64,000 bases of DNA from Micromonospora sp. PLK6-60 (GCF_019890675.1 NZ_JAIOAA010000011.1:62001-126000), one strand, 5' to 3'; counted from the stretch's first letter, positions 26,212-34,713 are shown. Program-made: numbers and translations. The notes: generated by a model from the letters alone, not told the origin.

Positions 26212-26973
26212 TCAGGCGTAGACGTGCACCGGCAGGCCGACCTTGATCGTGCCCCAGAGCCGGTTCATCGCCGGCACCGTCACCCGCACGCAGCCGTGGC
26301 TGGCCGGGTAGGCCGGCACCGAGGTGGCGCCGTGGATGGCGTAGCCCCGGTAGAAGTAGTTCGGCCGCCACAGCAACCCGAGGTCGCTCTGCCGCCACCC
26401 GTCGATCCGGCGGGTGATCTTGTAGTTGCCCCGCACGGTCGGGGTGCTGGCCTTGCCGCTGGAGGCGTCCAGGATCCGGATCACCTGGCCGTTGCGGGCC
26501 AGGTACAGCACCTGCTTGGACAGGTTGGCCTCCAGCGAGAGGCCGGAGTGCTTGTACCGCGGCTTCGGGACCACCGGCTTGCTCAGCGCCGCCCAGGTCT
26601 TGGGCCCGACGACGCCGTCGCGCCCAAGGCCGTTGACCTTCTGGAAGGCGACCACCGCGTGGAACGTCGACGGCCCGAAGTCACCGTCGACCGCGCCGAC
26701 GTCGTAGTGCAGCGCCACCAGCCGGCGTTGCAGGTTGGTCACCGCGGTGCCGCGCGCGCCCTGCTTGAGGGTGGGCTGCGCCAGCGCCTGGGTGGCGGTG
26801 GCGTTCATCGTCGTGACGACACCGGTGGTGACCGGCGCGGTCAGCTGCCGGGCGGCCGGCGACTGCTCGCGGGGGGCCGCCTGGGCGGCGCCGATCGGCA
26901 CGAACATGCTCCCGGCGACCGCGAGCGCGACCAGCGCTGCGGCCCGGCGGGAGCGGGTGGTGGGGGGCGACAT
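26212..26973 (-). CDS. L,D-transpeptidase (YkuD) with peptidoglycan-binding domain
   Basis: A 253-residue exported protein. The ATG at 26973 has AAGGAG upstream; an in-frame TTG further out is not used. The signal peptide is residues 1-33 (RSRRAAALVALAVAGSMF, cleavage at AQA-AP). A PG_binding_1 helical domain at about 69-130 (LKQGARGTAVTNLQRRL) precedes the YkuD catalytic domain at about 145-253, with H214 and the SHGCVRV motif holding the nucleophile C228. It forms 3-3 cross-links or attaches proteins to peptidoglycan in the envelope. It converges on the Rpf gene, so a wall-synthesis and a wall-cleavage enzyme are neighbours, separately transcribed. Confidence 0.93.
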   Translation of the reverse strand: MSPPTTRSRRAAALVALAVAGSMFVPIGAAQAAPREQSPAARQLTAPVTTGVVTTMNATATQALAQPTLKQGARGTAVTNLQRRLVALHYDVGAVDGDFGPSTFHAVVAFQKVNGLGRDGVVGPKTWAALSKPVVPKPRYKHSGLSLEANLSKQVLYLARNGQVIRILDASSGKASTPTVRGNYKITRRIDGWRQSDLGLLWRPNYFYRGYAIHGATSVPAYPASHGCVRVTVPAMNRLWGTIKVGLPVHVYA

Positions 26974-27158
26974 GTCGATCTCCTTATCCCCGTGGTGGAC
27001 ACACCCGGACGACGGTCGTCCGGGATGATCGGAGCCCGGTTTCAACCGTAGTCCGGCGGGGCAAAACCGTGGGGTCCACTCTCGAACCGATATCGTGGAT
27101 CTGTCCGACTTCGGTCGGACGTTCTCGGGCGAACCGGCCGCCGGGAGGAGGAGCCGCC

Positions 27159-27857
27159 ATGTCCGCGAGACCGTCCCAGGACGCGCTCACCGTGCGCCGG
27201 CTGCGGCTGGGCGTCGGCGTGCTCGGCATCGCCCTGCCGTTCCTGGTGATCGCCGGCGACGCCGTACGGGCCGGGCGGCTGGTGCTGCTCGACTCGATCA
27301 GCGCCTATTACCACACCGACGGGCGGGACGTCTTCGTCGGCAGCATGTGCGCCATCGGCGTCTTCCTCATCTGCTACCGCTACGCCCGGATCGACGACGT
27401 GCTGAGCACCGTCGCCGGGGCGCTGTCCATCGTGGTGGCGCTGCTGCCCGCCGCCACCGCCGGCGCGGACGGCACCGACCGGCTGATCGGCCGGCTGCAC
27501 CAGCTCGCCGCCGCCGCGTTGTTCCTGCTGCTGGCCGCGTTCTGCTTCCTGTTCGCCCACACCGGTCCGAGCCGGCCCCGGGTGACCGCCGAGAAGCCGG
27601 GCCGCGACCCGCTCTACCGGGGCTGCGGCGTCGTCATCCTCGTCGCCGTCGCGCTGGCACTGGCCAGCAACGCCCTGCCGCCCGCGACCCAGGACGCGGT
27701 GCGCCCGCTGCTGTGGTGCGAGATCGTCGCCGTGCTCGCCTTCGGCGTCGCCTGGCTGGCGAAGGGACAGGCGATCATCGCCGACACCGGCGGCGTCGTG
27801 GCTCCGGACACCGGGCCGACCGAGCGGGTCCCCGCCGAGGAGCACCCGGTGCCGTGA
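27159..27857 (+). CDS. Six-transmembrane membrane protein of unknown function
   Basis: A 232-residue protein with GGGAGGAGGAG before the ATG at 27159. Hydrophobic segments at roughly 18-35, 60-78, 88-108, 117-138, 158-178 and 188-206 predict six membrane helices. Between the first two lies the distinctive loop DSISAYYHTDGRDVFVG, seen in small uncharacterised actinobacterial membrane proteins. The C-terminus is a short acidic proline-rich tail. No transport or catalytic motif is evident. It appears to be a single-gene unit ending at a hairpin that overlaps its stop codon. Confidence 0.85.
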   Translation: MSARPSQDALTVRRLRLGVGVLGIALPFLVIAGDAVRAGRLVLLDSISAYYHTDGRDVFVGSMCAIGVFLICYRYARIDDVLSTVAGALSIVVALLPAATAGADGTDRLIGRLHQLAAAALFLLLAAFCFLFAHTGPSRPRVTAEKPGRDPLYRGCGVVILVAVALALASNALPPATQDAVRPLLWCEIVAVLAFGVAWLAKGQAIIADTGGVVAPDTGPTERVPAEEHPVP

Positions 27858-27884
27858 CCGGCCGGGCGGCCCGGCCACGGCACC
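27849..27884. terminator. Terminator hairpin overlapping the membrane-protein stop
   Basis: GGTGCCGTG (27849-27857) pairs with CACGGCACC (27876-27884), and inside it GGCCGGG pairs with CCCGGCC around a CGG loop, with a two-base bulge. It lies between convergent genes and can serve both. Confidence 0.7.
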
Positions 27885-27897
27885 GTACCCGCGGTGC

Positions 27898-29136
27898 TCA
27901 GCCGGCGACCTCGGCGAGGTAGCGTTCGGCCCGGTCGGGGGACATGAACCAGTCGTCGAAGTCGGTCGGGTCGCTGAACCCGTTGGCGAACCGGCGGGCG
28001 ATCGCCGGGTTGCCGGCCGCCGCGCCCAGCACCTGCTGCACGTGCGGCGGCAGCGGTTGCAGCATCGCGTTGGTCCAGGCGGTGACCGCCCGGCCGGTGT
28101 CGAACCAGAACCGTTCGAAGGTGCGGGTCATCCACTCCCGGTCGAACGGCCGGTCGCCCTGCTCCAGGATCGACCGCAGGTAGGCCGCGGCGCACTTGGC
28201 GGCGGTGTTGCTGCCCTGGCCGGTGACGGGGTCGTTGGCGACCACCACGTCGGCCATGCCGAGCACCGCGCCGCCCGACGGCAGTTCCGCCACCGGCAGC
28301 CGCACCGTCGGCGTGTACCGGCCGGACAGGGTCGCCCGGGCGTCGGTGAGTTCCACCTCCCGGCACCGTTCGTGGATCCACGGCGTGTAGCGGCGGGCCA
28401 GGGCGAGGGGGGGCTTGAGGGGGTCGGCCGGGTCGAGCCGGTCCCGCCACAGGTCCAGCGGGCCGTCCGGCACCGCCTCCCAGAACAGGATGTCGCACGG
28501 CCCGGACAGGGTCAGCGCGGGAATGACGAACAGCTCGCCCAGCCCGGGTACGGCGTTGAAGCTGACGTGCGGCACCGGCAGCAGCGGATCCGGCGCCATC
28601 CCGTGCACGTACGCCACGGCCAGCCCTCGCTGCGGCGCGGTGTGCACCGACCGCTGCGGGTCCCGGTCGAAGACGCCCACCAGGTCGCCCTTGCCGGCCG
28701 CGACGATGGTCAGGTCGTAGCGGCCGAGTCGGGTCAGCCCGTCCAGGTCGGCGGTGGTCACCCCCTGGTAGTGGACGGTGCCGCCGCGTTCCTCGAACAG
28801 CTCCAGCCAGGCCGCCATCTTCAGCCGCTGGTCGGTGCTCTGCGCCGGCTCGTCCAGCGGGCAGGGGATGCGCAGGGCGCGTTCGCCGGGCGGGGCGGAC
28901 AGCGACACGTGCAGCCCGTGGATGTCCGGCGCCTGGTCCTGCCACAGGTCGAGCCCGTATCGCCGTTCGGTGCGCAGGGCCTCGGCGAACATCGCCTGGG
29001 TGCTCATCACCCAGCCGCGCCGGATCTCGTCCGGGGTGCGGGCCGACATGATGGTCACCTGGTAGCCCTCGGCGAGCAGGCTCAACCCGAGTTGCAGGCC
29101 GGACTGCCCGGCGCCGACGATCAGGACTCTACGCAT
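27898..29136 (-). CDS. Styrene/indole monooxygenase-like FAD flavoprotein, fifth gene of the conservon
   Basis: A 412-residue protein opening with the Rossmann FAD motif VLIVGAGQSGLQLGLSLLAEGY. The overall pattern (RRGWVMSTQAMFAEAL, then FDRDPQRSVHTAPQRGLAVAYVHG) is that of StyA-type group E monooxygenases, whose substrate-binding domain lies in the middle. Such enzymes epoxidise styrene or hydroxylate indole using FADH2 from a separate reductase. No StyB reductase gene is present here, so it may use a distant reductase or serve another reaction. Its ATG overlaps the cvnD stop by 8 bp, making it translationally coupled to the conservon, in the position where a cytochrome P450 is often found. 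Confidence 0.82.
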   Translation of the reverse strand: MRRVLIVGAGQSGLQLGLSLLAEGYQVTIMSARTPDEIRRGWVMSTQAMFAEALRTERRYGLDLWQDQAPDIHGLHVSLSAPPGERALRIPCPLDEPAQSTDQRLKMAAWLELFEERGGTVHYQGVTTADLDGLTRLGRYDLTIVAAGKGDLVGVFDRDPQRSVHTAPQRGLAVAYVHGMAPDPLLPVPHVSFNAVPGLGELFVIPALTLSGPCDILFWEAVPDGPLDLWRDRLDPADPLKPPLALARRYTPWIHERCREVELTDARATLSGRYTPTVRLPVAELPSGGAVLGMADVVVANDPVTGQGSNTAAKCAAAYLRSILEQGDRPFDREWMTRTFERFWFDTGRAVTAWTNAMLQPLPPHVQQVLGAAAGNPAIARRFANGFSDPTDFDDWFMSPDRAERYLAEVAG

Positions 29137-29761
29137 GTTGCCTCCACTGGTGGGACTGTCGCGGGTCGGACGCGAGTGCGGCGCGGCCGCCGGTGCGGGC
29201 CATGGTGTGCTCGACGGCCACCAGCAGCGCCCGGGCCACCGACGCCGGGTCGCGGGCGTCGCAGGCGGTCAGCGGGACGTCCGCGGACAGCGCGAGCGCC
29301 GCGCGGACGTCGTCCAGCGGGTGGGTGAGCACCCCGTCGAAGAGGTTCACGCAGACCACGAACGGCAGGTCGATGTCGTGCTCGAAGTAGTTGACCGCCG
29401 GGAAGGAACCCTCCAGGTGCCGGGTGTCGGCCAGCACCAGCGCGCCGACCGCACCCCGGCACAGGTCGTCCCACATCGGCCAGAACCGCGGCTGGCCGGG
29501 CGTGCCGAACAGGTACAGCACCAGGTCCTGGTCGATGGTCAGCCGGCCGAAGTCCATCGCCACCGTGGTCGTGGTCTTGTCGATGCCCGGGTCCAGCCGG
29601 TCCACCGGCTCGCTCGCCGCGGTCATCCACGCCTCGGTGTTGATCGGCGGGATCTCCGAGATCGACCGGACACATGTCGTCTTGCCGACCCCGAAGCCGC
29701 CGGCGATGACGACCTTCGCCGAGGTCAGCAGCGGATTGTCAGACAAGCTGCCGGAGGCCAT
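29129..29761 (-). CDS. cvnD: Conservon GTP-binding protein (CvnD)
   Basis: A 210-residue small GTPase-like protein. The ATG at 29761 overlaps the end of cvnC by 23 bp. Walker A is GGFGVGKTT (residues 21-29), followed by a switch region with DKTTTTVAMDFGRLTI, the G3-like LYLFGTPGQPRFWPMWDDL where Gly-Thr-Pro-Gly-Gln replaces the usual DTAGQ, and VCVNLFD as the NKxD equivalent. This is the MglA-like Cvn type. Conservon products form a membrane-associated complex like a G-protein-coupled switch affecting antibiotic production and development in Streptomyces. Confidence 0.92.
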   Translation of the reverse strand: MASGSLSDNPLLTSAKVVIAGGFGVGKTTCVRSISEIPPINTEAWMTAASEPVDRLDPGIDKTTTTVAMDFGRLTIDQDLVLYLFGTPGQPRFWPMWDDLCRGAVGALVLADTRHLEGSFPAVNYFEHDIDLPFVVCVNLFDGVLTHPLDDVRAALALSADVPLTACDARDPASVARALLVAVEHTMARTGGRAALASDPRQSHQWRQHA

Positions 29762-30080
29762 CGCGCAGTCTCTCCAGGAGGCGGTAGTCGAACGGGGAGG
29801 CGTACTGGTCGGAGTGGACCCGCAGCCGGTCGGTGGCGGCGAGATCGTCGACGACCACCCGGGTGACGCCGAGCGACATGCCGCAGACCGCCGACAGCTC
29901 GGCCACCGAACGGGTCCGGCGGGCCTGCTCATACAGGAAGCGGGTCTCCGGCAGCAGGCCGGAGGCGAAGACCGCGTCGTAGTAGGGCACCGAGACCAGC
30001 GTGTGCACCAGCAGGTGCTGCCGGGTCCGGGTGCGGCCGCCGGTCAGGACGTACGGCCGCACCTTCCAGTACGTGGGCAC
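29739..30080 (-). CDS. cvnC: Conservon DUF742 protein (CvnC)
   Basis: A 113-residue protein of the DUF742 family, with KVRPYVLTGGRTR near the N-terminus, a helix-turn-helix-like middle (SVAELSAVCGMSLGVTRVVVDDL) and the FDYRLLERLRDGLRQL end. Members are winged-helix-like and accompany a roadblock protein and GTPase. It is third in cvnABCD, 24 bases after cvnB and overlapping cvnD. Confidence 0.92.
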   Translation of the reverse strand: MPTYWKVRPYVLTGGRTRTRQHLLVHTLVSVPYYDAVFASGLLPETRFLYEQARRTRSVAELSAVCGMSLGVTRVVVDDLAATDRLRVHSDQYASPFDYRLLERLRDGLRQLV

Positions 30081-30104
30081 GGGCAGGCTCCTCGGGTGGC
30101 GGGG

Positions 30105-30539
30105 TCAGTAGACCGACTGGCCGGCGGCGAAGCCGAACCCGCCGCGTACCGGCGGGGTGAGGGCGTGCCGGACGGCGGTCACGAACTGCGTCATGTGGTA
30201 CGACACGATCCGCAGGTCGCAGCCGGCCGCGGCGGCGACCGCCAGGCCCGCGGCGTCGCTGACCCGCATGAACAGCAGGTGCCCCCGGGGCAGCCGGACG
30301 GTCAGGTACTCGGATTGGCCCAGGTCGAGCAGGTCGGCGCTGCGGTCGGCCATGCTGAGCAGGCCGGCGGTCAACGCGGCGAGCTGGTCGCCCAGGTCGC
30401 GGGGCACCTGCCGGGACGCGGCGAGCTGGAGGCCGTCCAGCGAGACGACCAGCGCGTGGGTGACGCCCGGCACGTCGTCGGCGAACTGGCGGACCAGCCA
30501 GCCGCAGTCGGGGCGTCCGTGGTCGAGGGGAGTGGTCAC
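30105..30539 (-). CDS. cvnB: Conservon roadblock/LC7 protein (CvnB)
   Basis: A 144-residue protein starting at the GTG that overlaps the cvnA stop as GTGA. The roadblock/LC7 fold is recognisable from WLVRQFADDVPGVTHALVVSLDGL, a central helix (LAALTAGLLSMADRSADLL) and the strand LTVRLPRGHLLFMRVS. In conservons it acts as a regulator or activating partner of the CvnD GTPase and bridges it to the CvnA kinase-like protein. Confidence 0.92.
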   Translation of the reverse strand: MTTPLDHGRPDCGWLVRQFADDVPGVTHALVVSLDGLQLAASRQVPRDLGDQLAALTAGLLSMADRSADLLDLGQSEYLTVRLPRGHLLFMRVSDAAGLAVAAAAGCDLRIVSYHMTQFVTAVRHALTPPVRGGFGFAAGQSVY

Positions 30540-31804
30540 GGGCGGGGTCCTTCGTCGGTGGTGGCTGGTCGGGCGTCGGTGATGCCGGCGGCGAACGCGG
30601 CGGTCTCGTCCGGCCACGCCGCGCGCTCGGCGGCGATCTCGGGCTCGGGCCGGGCGGCGCGGGGCGCGGCCGGAGCGGCGTCGGCGCGTACGCTCTCGGG
30701 CACCCGGCGGGGCAGCCCGCCGCGGGTGGTGCCGTGGCCATCGGGCGCGAGGGCCGCCGGGCCGGGCTGTGCGGCGGCCGGGGCGGTGGTGACCCCTGCC
30801 CCGGCCGGAGGGACGAACTGCGACCGGGCGTCCGGACCGGCGACGGTGGCGATCTCGACGGTGGGGGATCGCCTGGTGTCCTGCGTTGGCGCTTGCGTAC
30901 CCCACTGGTGGGCCGGGCCGTCCATGGCGGGTCGCGACGGTGGCCAGGCCGACGGCGGGCCGGCGGCCGGCGGTGCGGTCGGGCTGATCTCGCACAGCAG
31001 GTGCGCGGGCACGAGCACGGTCGCCGTGGTGCCTCCGGTGGCTCTGTTGGTCAGCGTGACCCGCAGCCGGTGCACGAGAGCCAGGTGGGACGCCACGGCG
31101 AGGCCGAGGTGGTTGGCGGCGTTCGACAGTGCCGCCGGGGGTGGGCTGCCGGCGAGCATCGCGTTGAGGCCCGGCAACTGGTCGGGCCCGATGCCGATGC
31201 CGAGGTCCTCGACCCGCAGCAGCACGCCGCCGTCCTCGGTGACGTAGCCGGAGACGGTCACGCTGGAGGTGGGCGGTGAGAAGCGGGTGGCGTTGTCCAG
31301 CAGTTCGGTCAGCACCCGGATCACGTCGTCGGCGGCGAACTCCACGACGCCGAGGTCGACGACGTGCCCCACCCGGATCCGCGGGTAGTGCTCGACGGCC
31401 GAGGTGGCGGCCCGGATCACGTCCACCACGGCGACGGTCTGCCGGTCCGCGTCCTCGACGCGGCGGCCCAGCAGAACCTGCAGATTCTCCGCGTGCCGGC
31501 GGATCCGGGTGTTGGCGTGGTCGACGCGGTAGAGCCGCTCCAGCCGGTCCGGGTCCTGCTCGTCGGCCTCGACCGCCGCCAGATGGCTGCCCATCTGATA
31601 GGCGGAGGCGAGGATGCGCAGCGCGAACTGCTCACAGATCGCCGGCCACAGGTTGACCGCCGGGTCGTCCTGCCGGGTCGGCGGCGGTGCCTCGGCGGCG
31701 GCGACCTCCCACCGCGCGACCGTCGGATCCAGCCAGCGGGCCACCCGCTGCCGCCAGCCGGGCGACCGGACGGCGAGACTACTGGACATAGCGTGTCGTT
31801 TCAC
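30536..31804 (-). CDS. cvnA: Conservon histidine-kinase-like ATPase (CvnA), lacking a sensor domain
   Basis: A protein of up to 422 residues; GTG 31804 is the longest start and ATG 31789 also possible, neither with a clear ribosome site. The GHKL ATPase domain spans about 150-280: ELLDNATRFSPP (N box), VEDLGIGIGPDQL (G1) and HLGLAVASHLALVH (G2), ending TNRATGGTTATVLVPAHL. A helical dimerisation-like segment (ANTRIRRHAENLQVLLGRR) precedes it. Unlike many CvnA proteins there is no periplasmic or nitrate-sensor region or membrane helix, so this version seems cytosolic. The proline-rich tail (285-422) is disordered. It heads the cvnABCD unit; the AT-richer upstream region has TTGACT- and TTGACC-like -35 boxes. 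Confidence 0.88.
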   Translation of the reverse strand: MKRHAMSSSLAVRSPGWRQRVARWLDPTVARWEVAAAEAPPPTRQDDPAVNLWPAICEQFALRILASAYQMGSHLAAVEADEQDPDRLERLYRVDHANTRIRRHAENLQVLLGRRVEDADRQTVAVVDVIRAATSAVEHYPRIRVGHVVDLGVVEFAADDVIRVLTELLDNATRFSPPTSSVTVSGYVTEDGGVLLRVEDLGIGIGPDQLPGLNAMLAGSPPPAALSNAANHLGLAVASHLALVHRLRVTLTNRATGGTTATVLVPAHLLCEISPTAPPAAGPPSAWPPSRPAMDGPAHQWGTQAPTQDTRRSPTVEIATVAGPDARSQFVPPAGAGVTTAPAAAQPGPAALAPDGHGTTRGGLPRRVPESVRADAAPAAPRAARPEPEIAAERAAWPDETAAFAAGITDARPATTDEGPRP

Positions 31805-32023
31805 GAAACAGCCGATCTATCGGTAATCGTGGCTTCTAACACGGAGCAGGAGTCAATCACCGTTCTGTCGACATTGCAATGGTTCAAGGTCAACTTGCGG
31901 GGATTTTCACTCCCCGTCCCCGACCCGAGCCCGCCCGCCACACAGGTGCATCGCGCCGGCCGGCCGAAACGCAACAACCCGCCCCGGACGCCGCGCGCCG
32001 GATCCCGGACGCGACCATGGGGC

Positions 32024-32803
32024 ATGGACTCCGACGTACGGCACTACCTCGACGACCTCGTCGGCGCGGCCCGGGACGTCCTCGGCGACGACCTCGTCGG
32101 GGCGTACGCGGCCGGCTCGGTCGGCCTCGACGCGTACCAGCCGGGGCGCAGCGACGTCGACGTCGCGCTGGTCTGCGCGCGGTCGCTGACCGACGCCGAG
32201 AAGCGGGCGCTGGTCGGCCGGCTGCGGCACGAGGCGCTGCCCTGTCCCGCGCGCGGGCTGGAACTCGTCGTCTACCGCCGCGACGTCGCCCGGTCCGGCA
32301 CCGCCGAGCCCGGTTTCGAGCTGGAACTGAACACCGGGGCCACGATGCCCTTCCGGCAGACCCTCGCCGCCGCGGACCGCCCCGTCGAGGACGGCCTGTT
32401 CTGGTACGGCCTCGACCGCAGCATCCTGCACGCGGCCGGGCGTACCCTCGCCGGGCCGCCGGCCGCGGACGCCTTCGCCGACCTCGCCCCCGGCGACCTG
32501 CGCCGCCTGCTGGTCGACGCGCTCACCTGGTGGCTGGCCCGGCCGACCCCGCCGGGTGACGCGCCGGCCCCCGGCGCGGAGGACGCGGTCCTCGGCGCCT
32601 GCCGCTCGCTGGTCCGGGTGCGCGACGGGGTCTGGCTGTCCAAGGTGGCCGCCGGCCGCCGGCTCGCCGGCCGCGGCCACGCCGTCGATCTGATCGGCCG
32701 GGCCATCGCCGCCCGCACCGGCGGGACGCCACCGACCGGCCCGGCGGCGCGCGCCTTCCAGCGCCAGGTCCGGGCCGAGATCGCCGAGGCGTCGGGCGGC
32801 TGA
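32024..32803 (+). CDS. Nucleotidyltransferase, aminoglycoside-adenylyltransferase-like
   Basis: A 259-residue protein started at ATG 32024. Residues 25-50 carry the nucleotidyltransferase signature (AYAAGSVGLDAYQPGRSDVD), with G31-S32 and the metal-binding aspartates D44 and D46. The C-terminal half is helical, as in AadA/ANT(3'')-like enzymes that transfer AMP to aminoglycosides, but the sequence is divergent and actinobacteria have many such proteins of unknown substrate. It is divergent from the conservon and converges with the ECF41 gene. Resistance to an aminoglycoside is possible but not shown. Confidence 0.8.
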   Translation: MDSDVRHYLDDLVGAARDVLGDDLVGAYAAGSVGLDAYQPGRSDVDVALVCARSLTDAEKRALVGRLRHEALPCPARGLELVVYRRDVARSGTAEPGFELELNTGATMPFRQTLAAADRPVEDGLFWYGLDRSILHAAGRTLAGPPAADAFADLAPGDLRRLLVDALTWWLARPTPPGDAPAPGAEDAVLGACRSLVRVRDGVWLSKVAAGRRLAGRGHAVDLIGRAIAARTGGTPPTGPAARAFQRQVRAEIAEASGG

Positions 32804-32819
32804 CGCCACCCCGCGCGCG

Positions 32820-33755
32820 TCACTCCGCGGTCCACGCCCGGAGCTTCTCCGGGTTGCGGACCGCCCAGAGGTGTCTGATCCGGTCGCCCGCCACGTCGAA
32901 CGCGATCACCGTCACGGTCACGCCGTCCAGCCGGGCCACCAGACCGGGCCGACCGTTCACCGTACGCTCCAGGATCGTCAGCCCGGGTGCCCGGCCGGCG
33001 ACGTCGACGAACACCTGGGCCACCGGCCCGCCGCCGGTGATCGGGCCAGGTTCGGCGGCGACCAGGCCGCCGCCGTCGCCGACCGCCGTGACGCCGGGGT
33101 CGAGCAGAGCGACCAGGGCGGCGACGTCCCGGGCCGCCCAGGCCCGTCTGAAGTCCCGGACGATCTCGGCCTGCCGGCTGACCGGGGTGGCGGAGGCGCG
33201 TGGGTCGCGAAGGCGGCGCCGGGCCGACGAGGCGAGCTGACGACAGGCTGCCGGGGTGCGACCGACGATCTCCGCCACCTCCGGGAACGAGTAGCGGAAC
33301 ACGTCGTGCAGGATGAACGCGACGCGCTCGGCCGGGGTCATCGACTCCAGGACGACGAGGAAGGCCATGTGGACCGACTCGTCGAGGGTCACCCGGTCGG
33401 CCGGGTCGCCGGCCCGGTCGCCCGGCCGCCCGCCGGGCCACTCCGCGCGTTCCGGCAACGGCTCCGGCAGCCACGCGCCCAGGTAGCGTTCCCGTCGTTT
33501 CCGCGCCGAGCCGAGCAGGTCGAGGCAGATCCGACTGGCGACCGTGGTCAGCCACGCCCCGGGTGACTCGATGGCCGCCCGCCGGGGCGCCGGCATGGCG
33601 TACCAACGGGCGTACGTCTCCTGGACGACGTCCTCGGCGTCGGCCAGCGAGCCGAGGAGCCGATAGGCCAGATCGGTCAGGCGCCGCCGCTCACCCAGGA
33701 CCACGGCGAGACCCGGATCGGGCTGGGCGGGGGTGGTCCCGGATCGGGTGGTCAT
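32820..33755 (-). CDS. ECF41-type sigma factor with SnoaL-like regulatory domain
   Basis: A 311-residue protein starting at ATG 33755. Sigma-2 (LTDLAYRLLGSLADAEDVVQETYARW) and sigma-4 (LESMTPAERVAFILHDVFRYSFPEVAEIVGRTPAACRQLASSARRRL) are joined by a linker with the ECF41 hallmark WLPEPL (95-100). The C-terminal ~105 residues form a SnoaL-like domain with the second hallmark DGGG. In ECF41 factors this fused domain replaces an anti-sigma factor and tunes activity. These sigma genes usually neighbour an oxidoreductase, epimerase or carboxymuconolactone decarboxylase gene. Here a WrbA-like quinone reductase is divergent, 170 bases away, and is the likely target. Confidence 0.92.
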   Translation of the reverse strand: MTTRSGTTPAQPDPGLAVVLGERRRLTDLAYRLLGSLADAEDVVQETYARWYAMPAPRRAAIESPGAWLTTVASRICLDLLGSARKRRERYLGAWLPEPLPERAEWPGGRPGDRAGDPADRVTLDESVHMAFLVVLESMTPAERVAFILHDVFRYSFPEVAEIVGRTPAACRQLASSARRRLRDPRASATPVSRQAEIVRDFRRAWAARDVAALVALLDPGVTAVGDGGGLVAAEPGPITGGGPVAQVFVDVAGRAPGLTILERTVNGRPGLVARLDGVTVTVIAFDVAGDRIRHLWAVRNPEKLRAWTAE

Positions 33756-33837
33756 CCGCTCGCCGCCTTCCTCGGTCGCGTCCGTCGTCCCCAGTTCGAC
33801 GAAACACCACCCCTGACTGTGAGGCGGGCGGGCCGCC

Positions 33838-33862
33838 TGACACTCGCCGGTGCCCGGTCGTC
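33838..33862 (+). promoter_or_regulatory. Candidate ECF41-type promoter for the WrbA-like gene
   Basis: TGACAC (33838-33843) and CGTC (33859-33862), 15 bases apart, approximate the TGTCACA/CGTC pattern of ECF41 targets. The same bases form part of an imperfect inverted repeat (about 33819-33843). Tentative. Confidence 0.35.
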
Positions 33863-33925
33863 GTACTGCTGAGCCAACCGGTCGGCGGCACCGAACGGCA
33901 CCTGGGAGAGGCGAGGACTTCGACA

Positions 33926-34534
33926 ATGACAGCAGTACACGTCGCGATCATCTACTACAGCTCCACCGGCACCGTGCACACGCTGGCGCGGGCCGCGGTC
34001 GAGGGCGCGGAGCAGGCCGGGGCGCGGGTGCGCCTGCGCAGGGTCGCCGAGACGGCCCCGCCGGACGCGGTCAACGCCAGGCCGGAGTGGGCCCGGCACC
34101 TCCAGGACACCGCCGATGTCGTCGAGGCGGCGCTGGACGACCTGGAGTGGGCCGATGCCGTGCTGTTCGGCACGCCCACCCGCTTCGGCAACCCGGCCAG
34201 CCAGCTCCGGGCGTTCATCGACACCACCGGTCCCCTGTGGTTCCAGGGCAGGCTCGCCGACAAGGTCTACTCGGCCTTCGCCGCGTCCAACACCGCGCAC
34301 GGCGGGCAGGAGTCCACCATCCTGGCGTTGGGGAACACCTTCCACCACTGGGGCGGCATCATCGTGCCGCCCGGCTACACCGACCCGGTGCAGTTCCGGA
34401 CCGGCAACCCCTACGGCACCTCCCACGTGACCGCCGACGGACCGCCCGGCGCGGCGATCCTGGAAGCGGCCCGTCACCAGGCCCGACGCGTGGTCGGCAC
34501 CGCGGCGGCGCTCAAGGCCGGCCGCGCCGCCTGA
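33926..34534 (+). CDS. WrbA-like NAD(P)H:quinone oxidoreductase
   Basis: A 202-residue flavodoxin-fold protein. The FMN phosphate loop is YYSSTGTVHTLARA, followed by the WrbA signature GTPTRFGNPASQLRAFID and the strand VYSAFAASNTAHGGQESTIL, then GGIIVPPGYTDP. Length and motifs fit type IV quinone oxidoreductases, which reduce quinones by two electrons and limit oxidative stress in the cytosol. The start at 33926 gives the canonical N-terminus; the open frame upstream is not conserved. It is divergent from the ECF41 sigma gene and probably its target. Confidence 0.9.
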   Translation: MTAVHVAIIYYSSTGTVHTLARAAVEGAEQAGARVRLRRVAETAPPDAVNARPEWARHLQDTADVVEAALDDLEWADAVLFGTPTRFGNPASQLRAFIDTTGPLWFQGRLADKVYSAFAASNTAHGGQESTILALGNTFHHWGGIIVPPGYTDPVQFRTGNPYGTSHVTADGPPGAAILEAARHQARRVVGTAAALKAGRAA

Positions 34535-34613
34535 CCCGCCGGGCCGTGGCCGGACCGCCGGCGCTCCGGGAGGCCGGCTGGTCGGGGCGACGCGAGCCGG
34601 GCCGCGCGCTGGT

Positions 34614-34619
34614 TAGGCT
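34614..34619 (+). promoter_or_regulatory. Probable -10 element for a leaderless transcript of the channel gene
   Basis: TAGGCT lies seven bases before the ATG of a 28-codon frame at 34627, the spacing of a leaderless start. It is the clearest -10 in the 172-base gap before the channel gene. Confidence 0.45.
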
Positions 34620-34626
34620 GACGCGC

Positions 34627-34713
34627 ATGCCCGCCGGATCCTCGCCCCGTCCCGTCCCGCCGGCCGCCGATCCCGGCGCCGTTTCCGGTCCGACGAGGTT
34701 CGCCGCGTGGTGA
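34627..34713 (+). CDS. Possible 28-residue leaderless upstream ORF
   Basis: The ATG sits just after the TAGGCT -10 and the frame runs 28 codons, rich in Pro, Ala and Ser, ending in TGA that overlaps a GTG (34710) of the ion-channel gene as GTGA. This would couple translation of the channel to the leader. No homology is known to me and the peptide could be non-functional. Confidence 0.3.
   Translation: MPAGSSPRPVPPAADPGAVSGPTRFAAW

Noticed and set aside
32024..32803. Confident aminoglycoside-resistance call
   Set aside because: Only the nucleotidyltransferase motif is clear; many divergent relatives have no known drug substrate.
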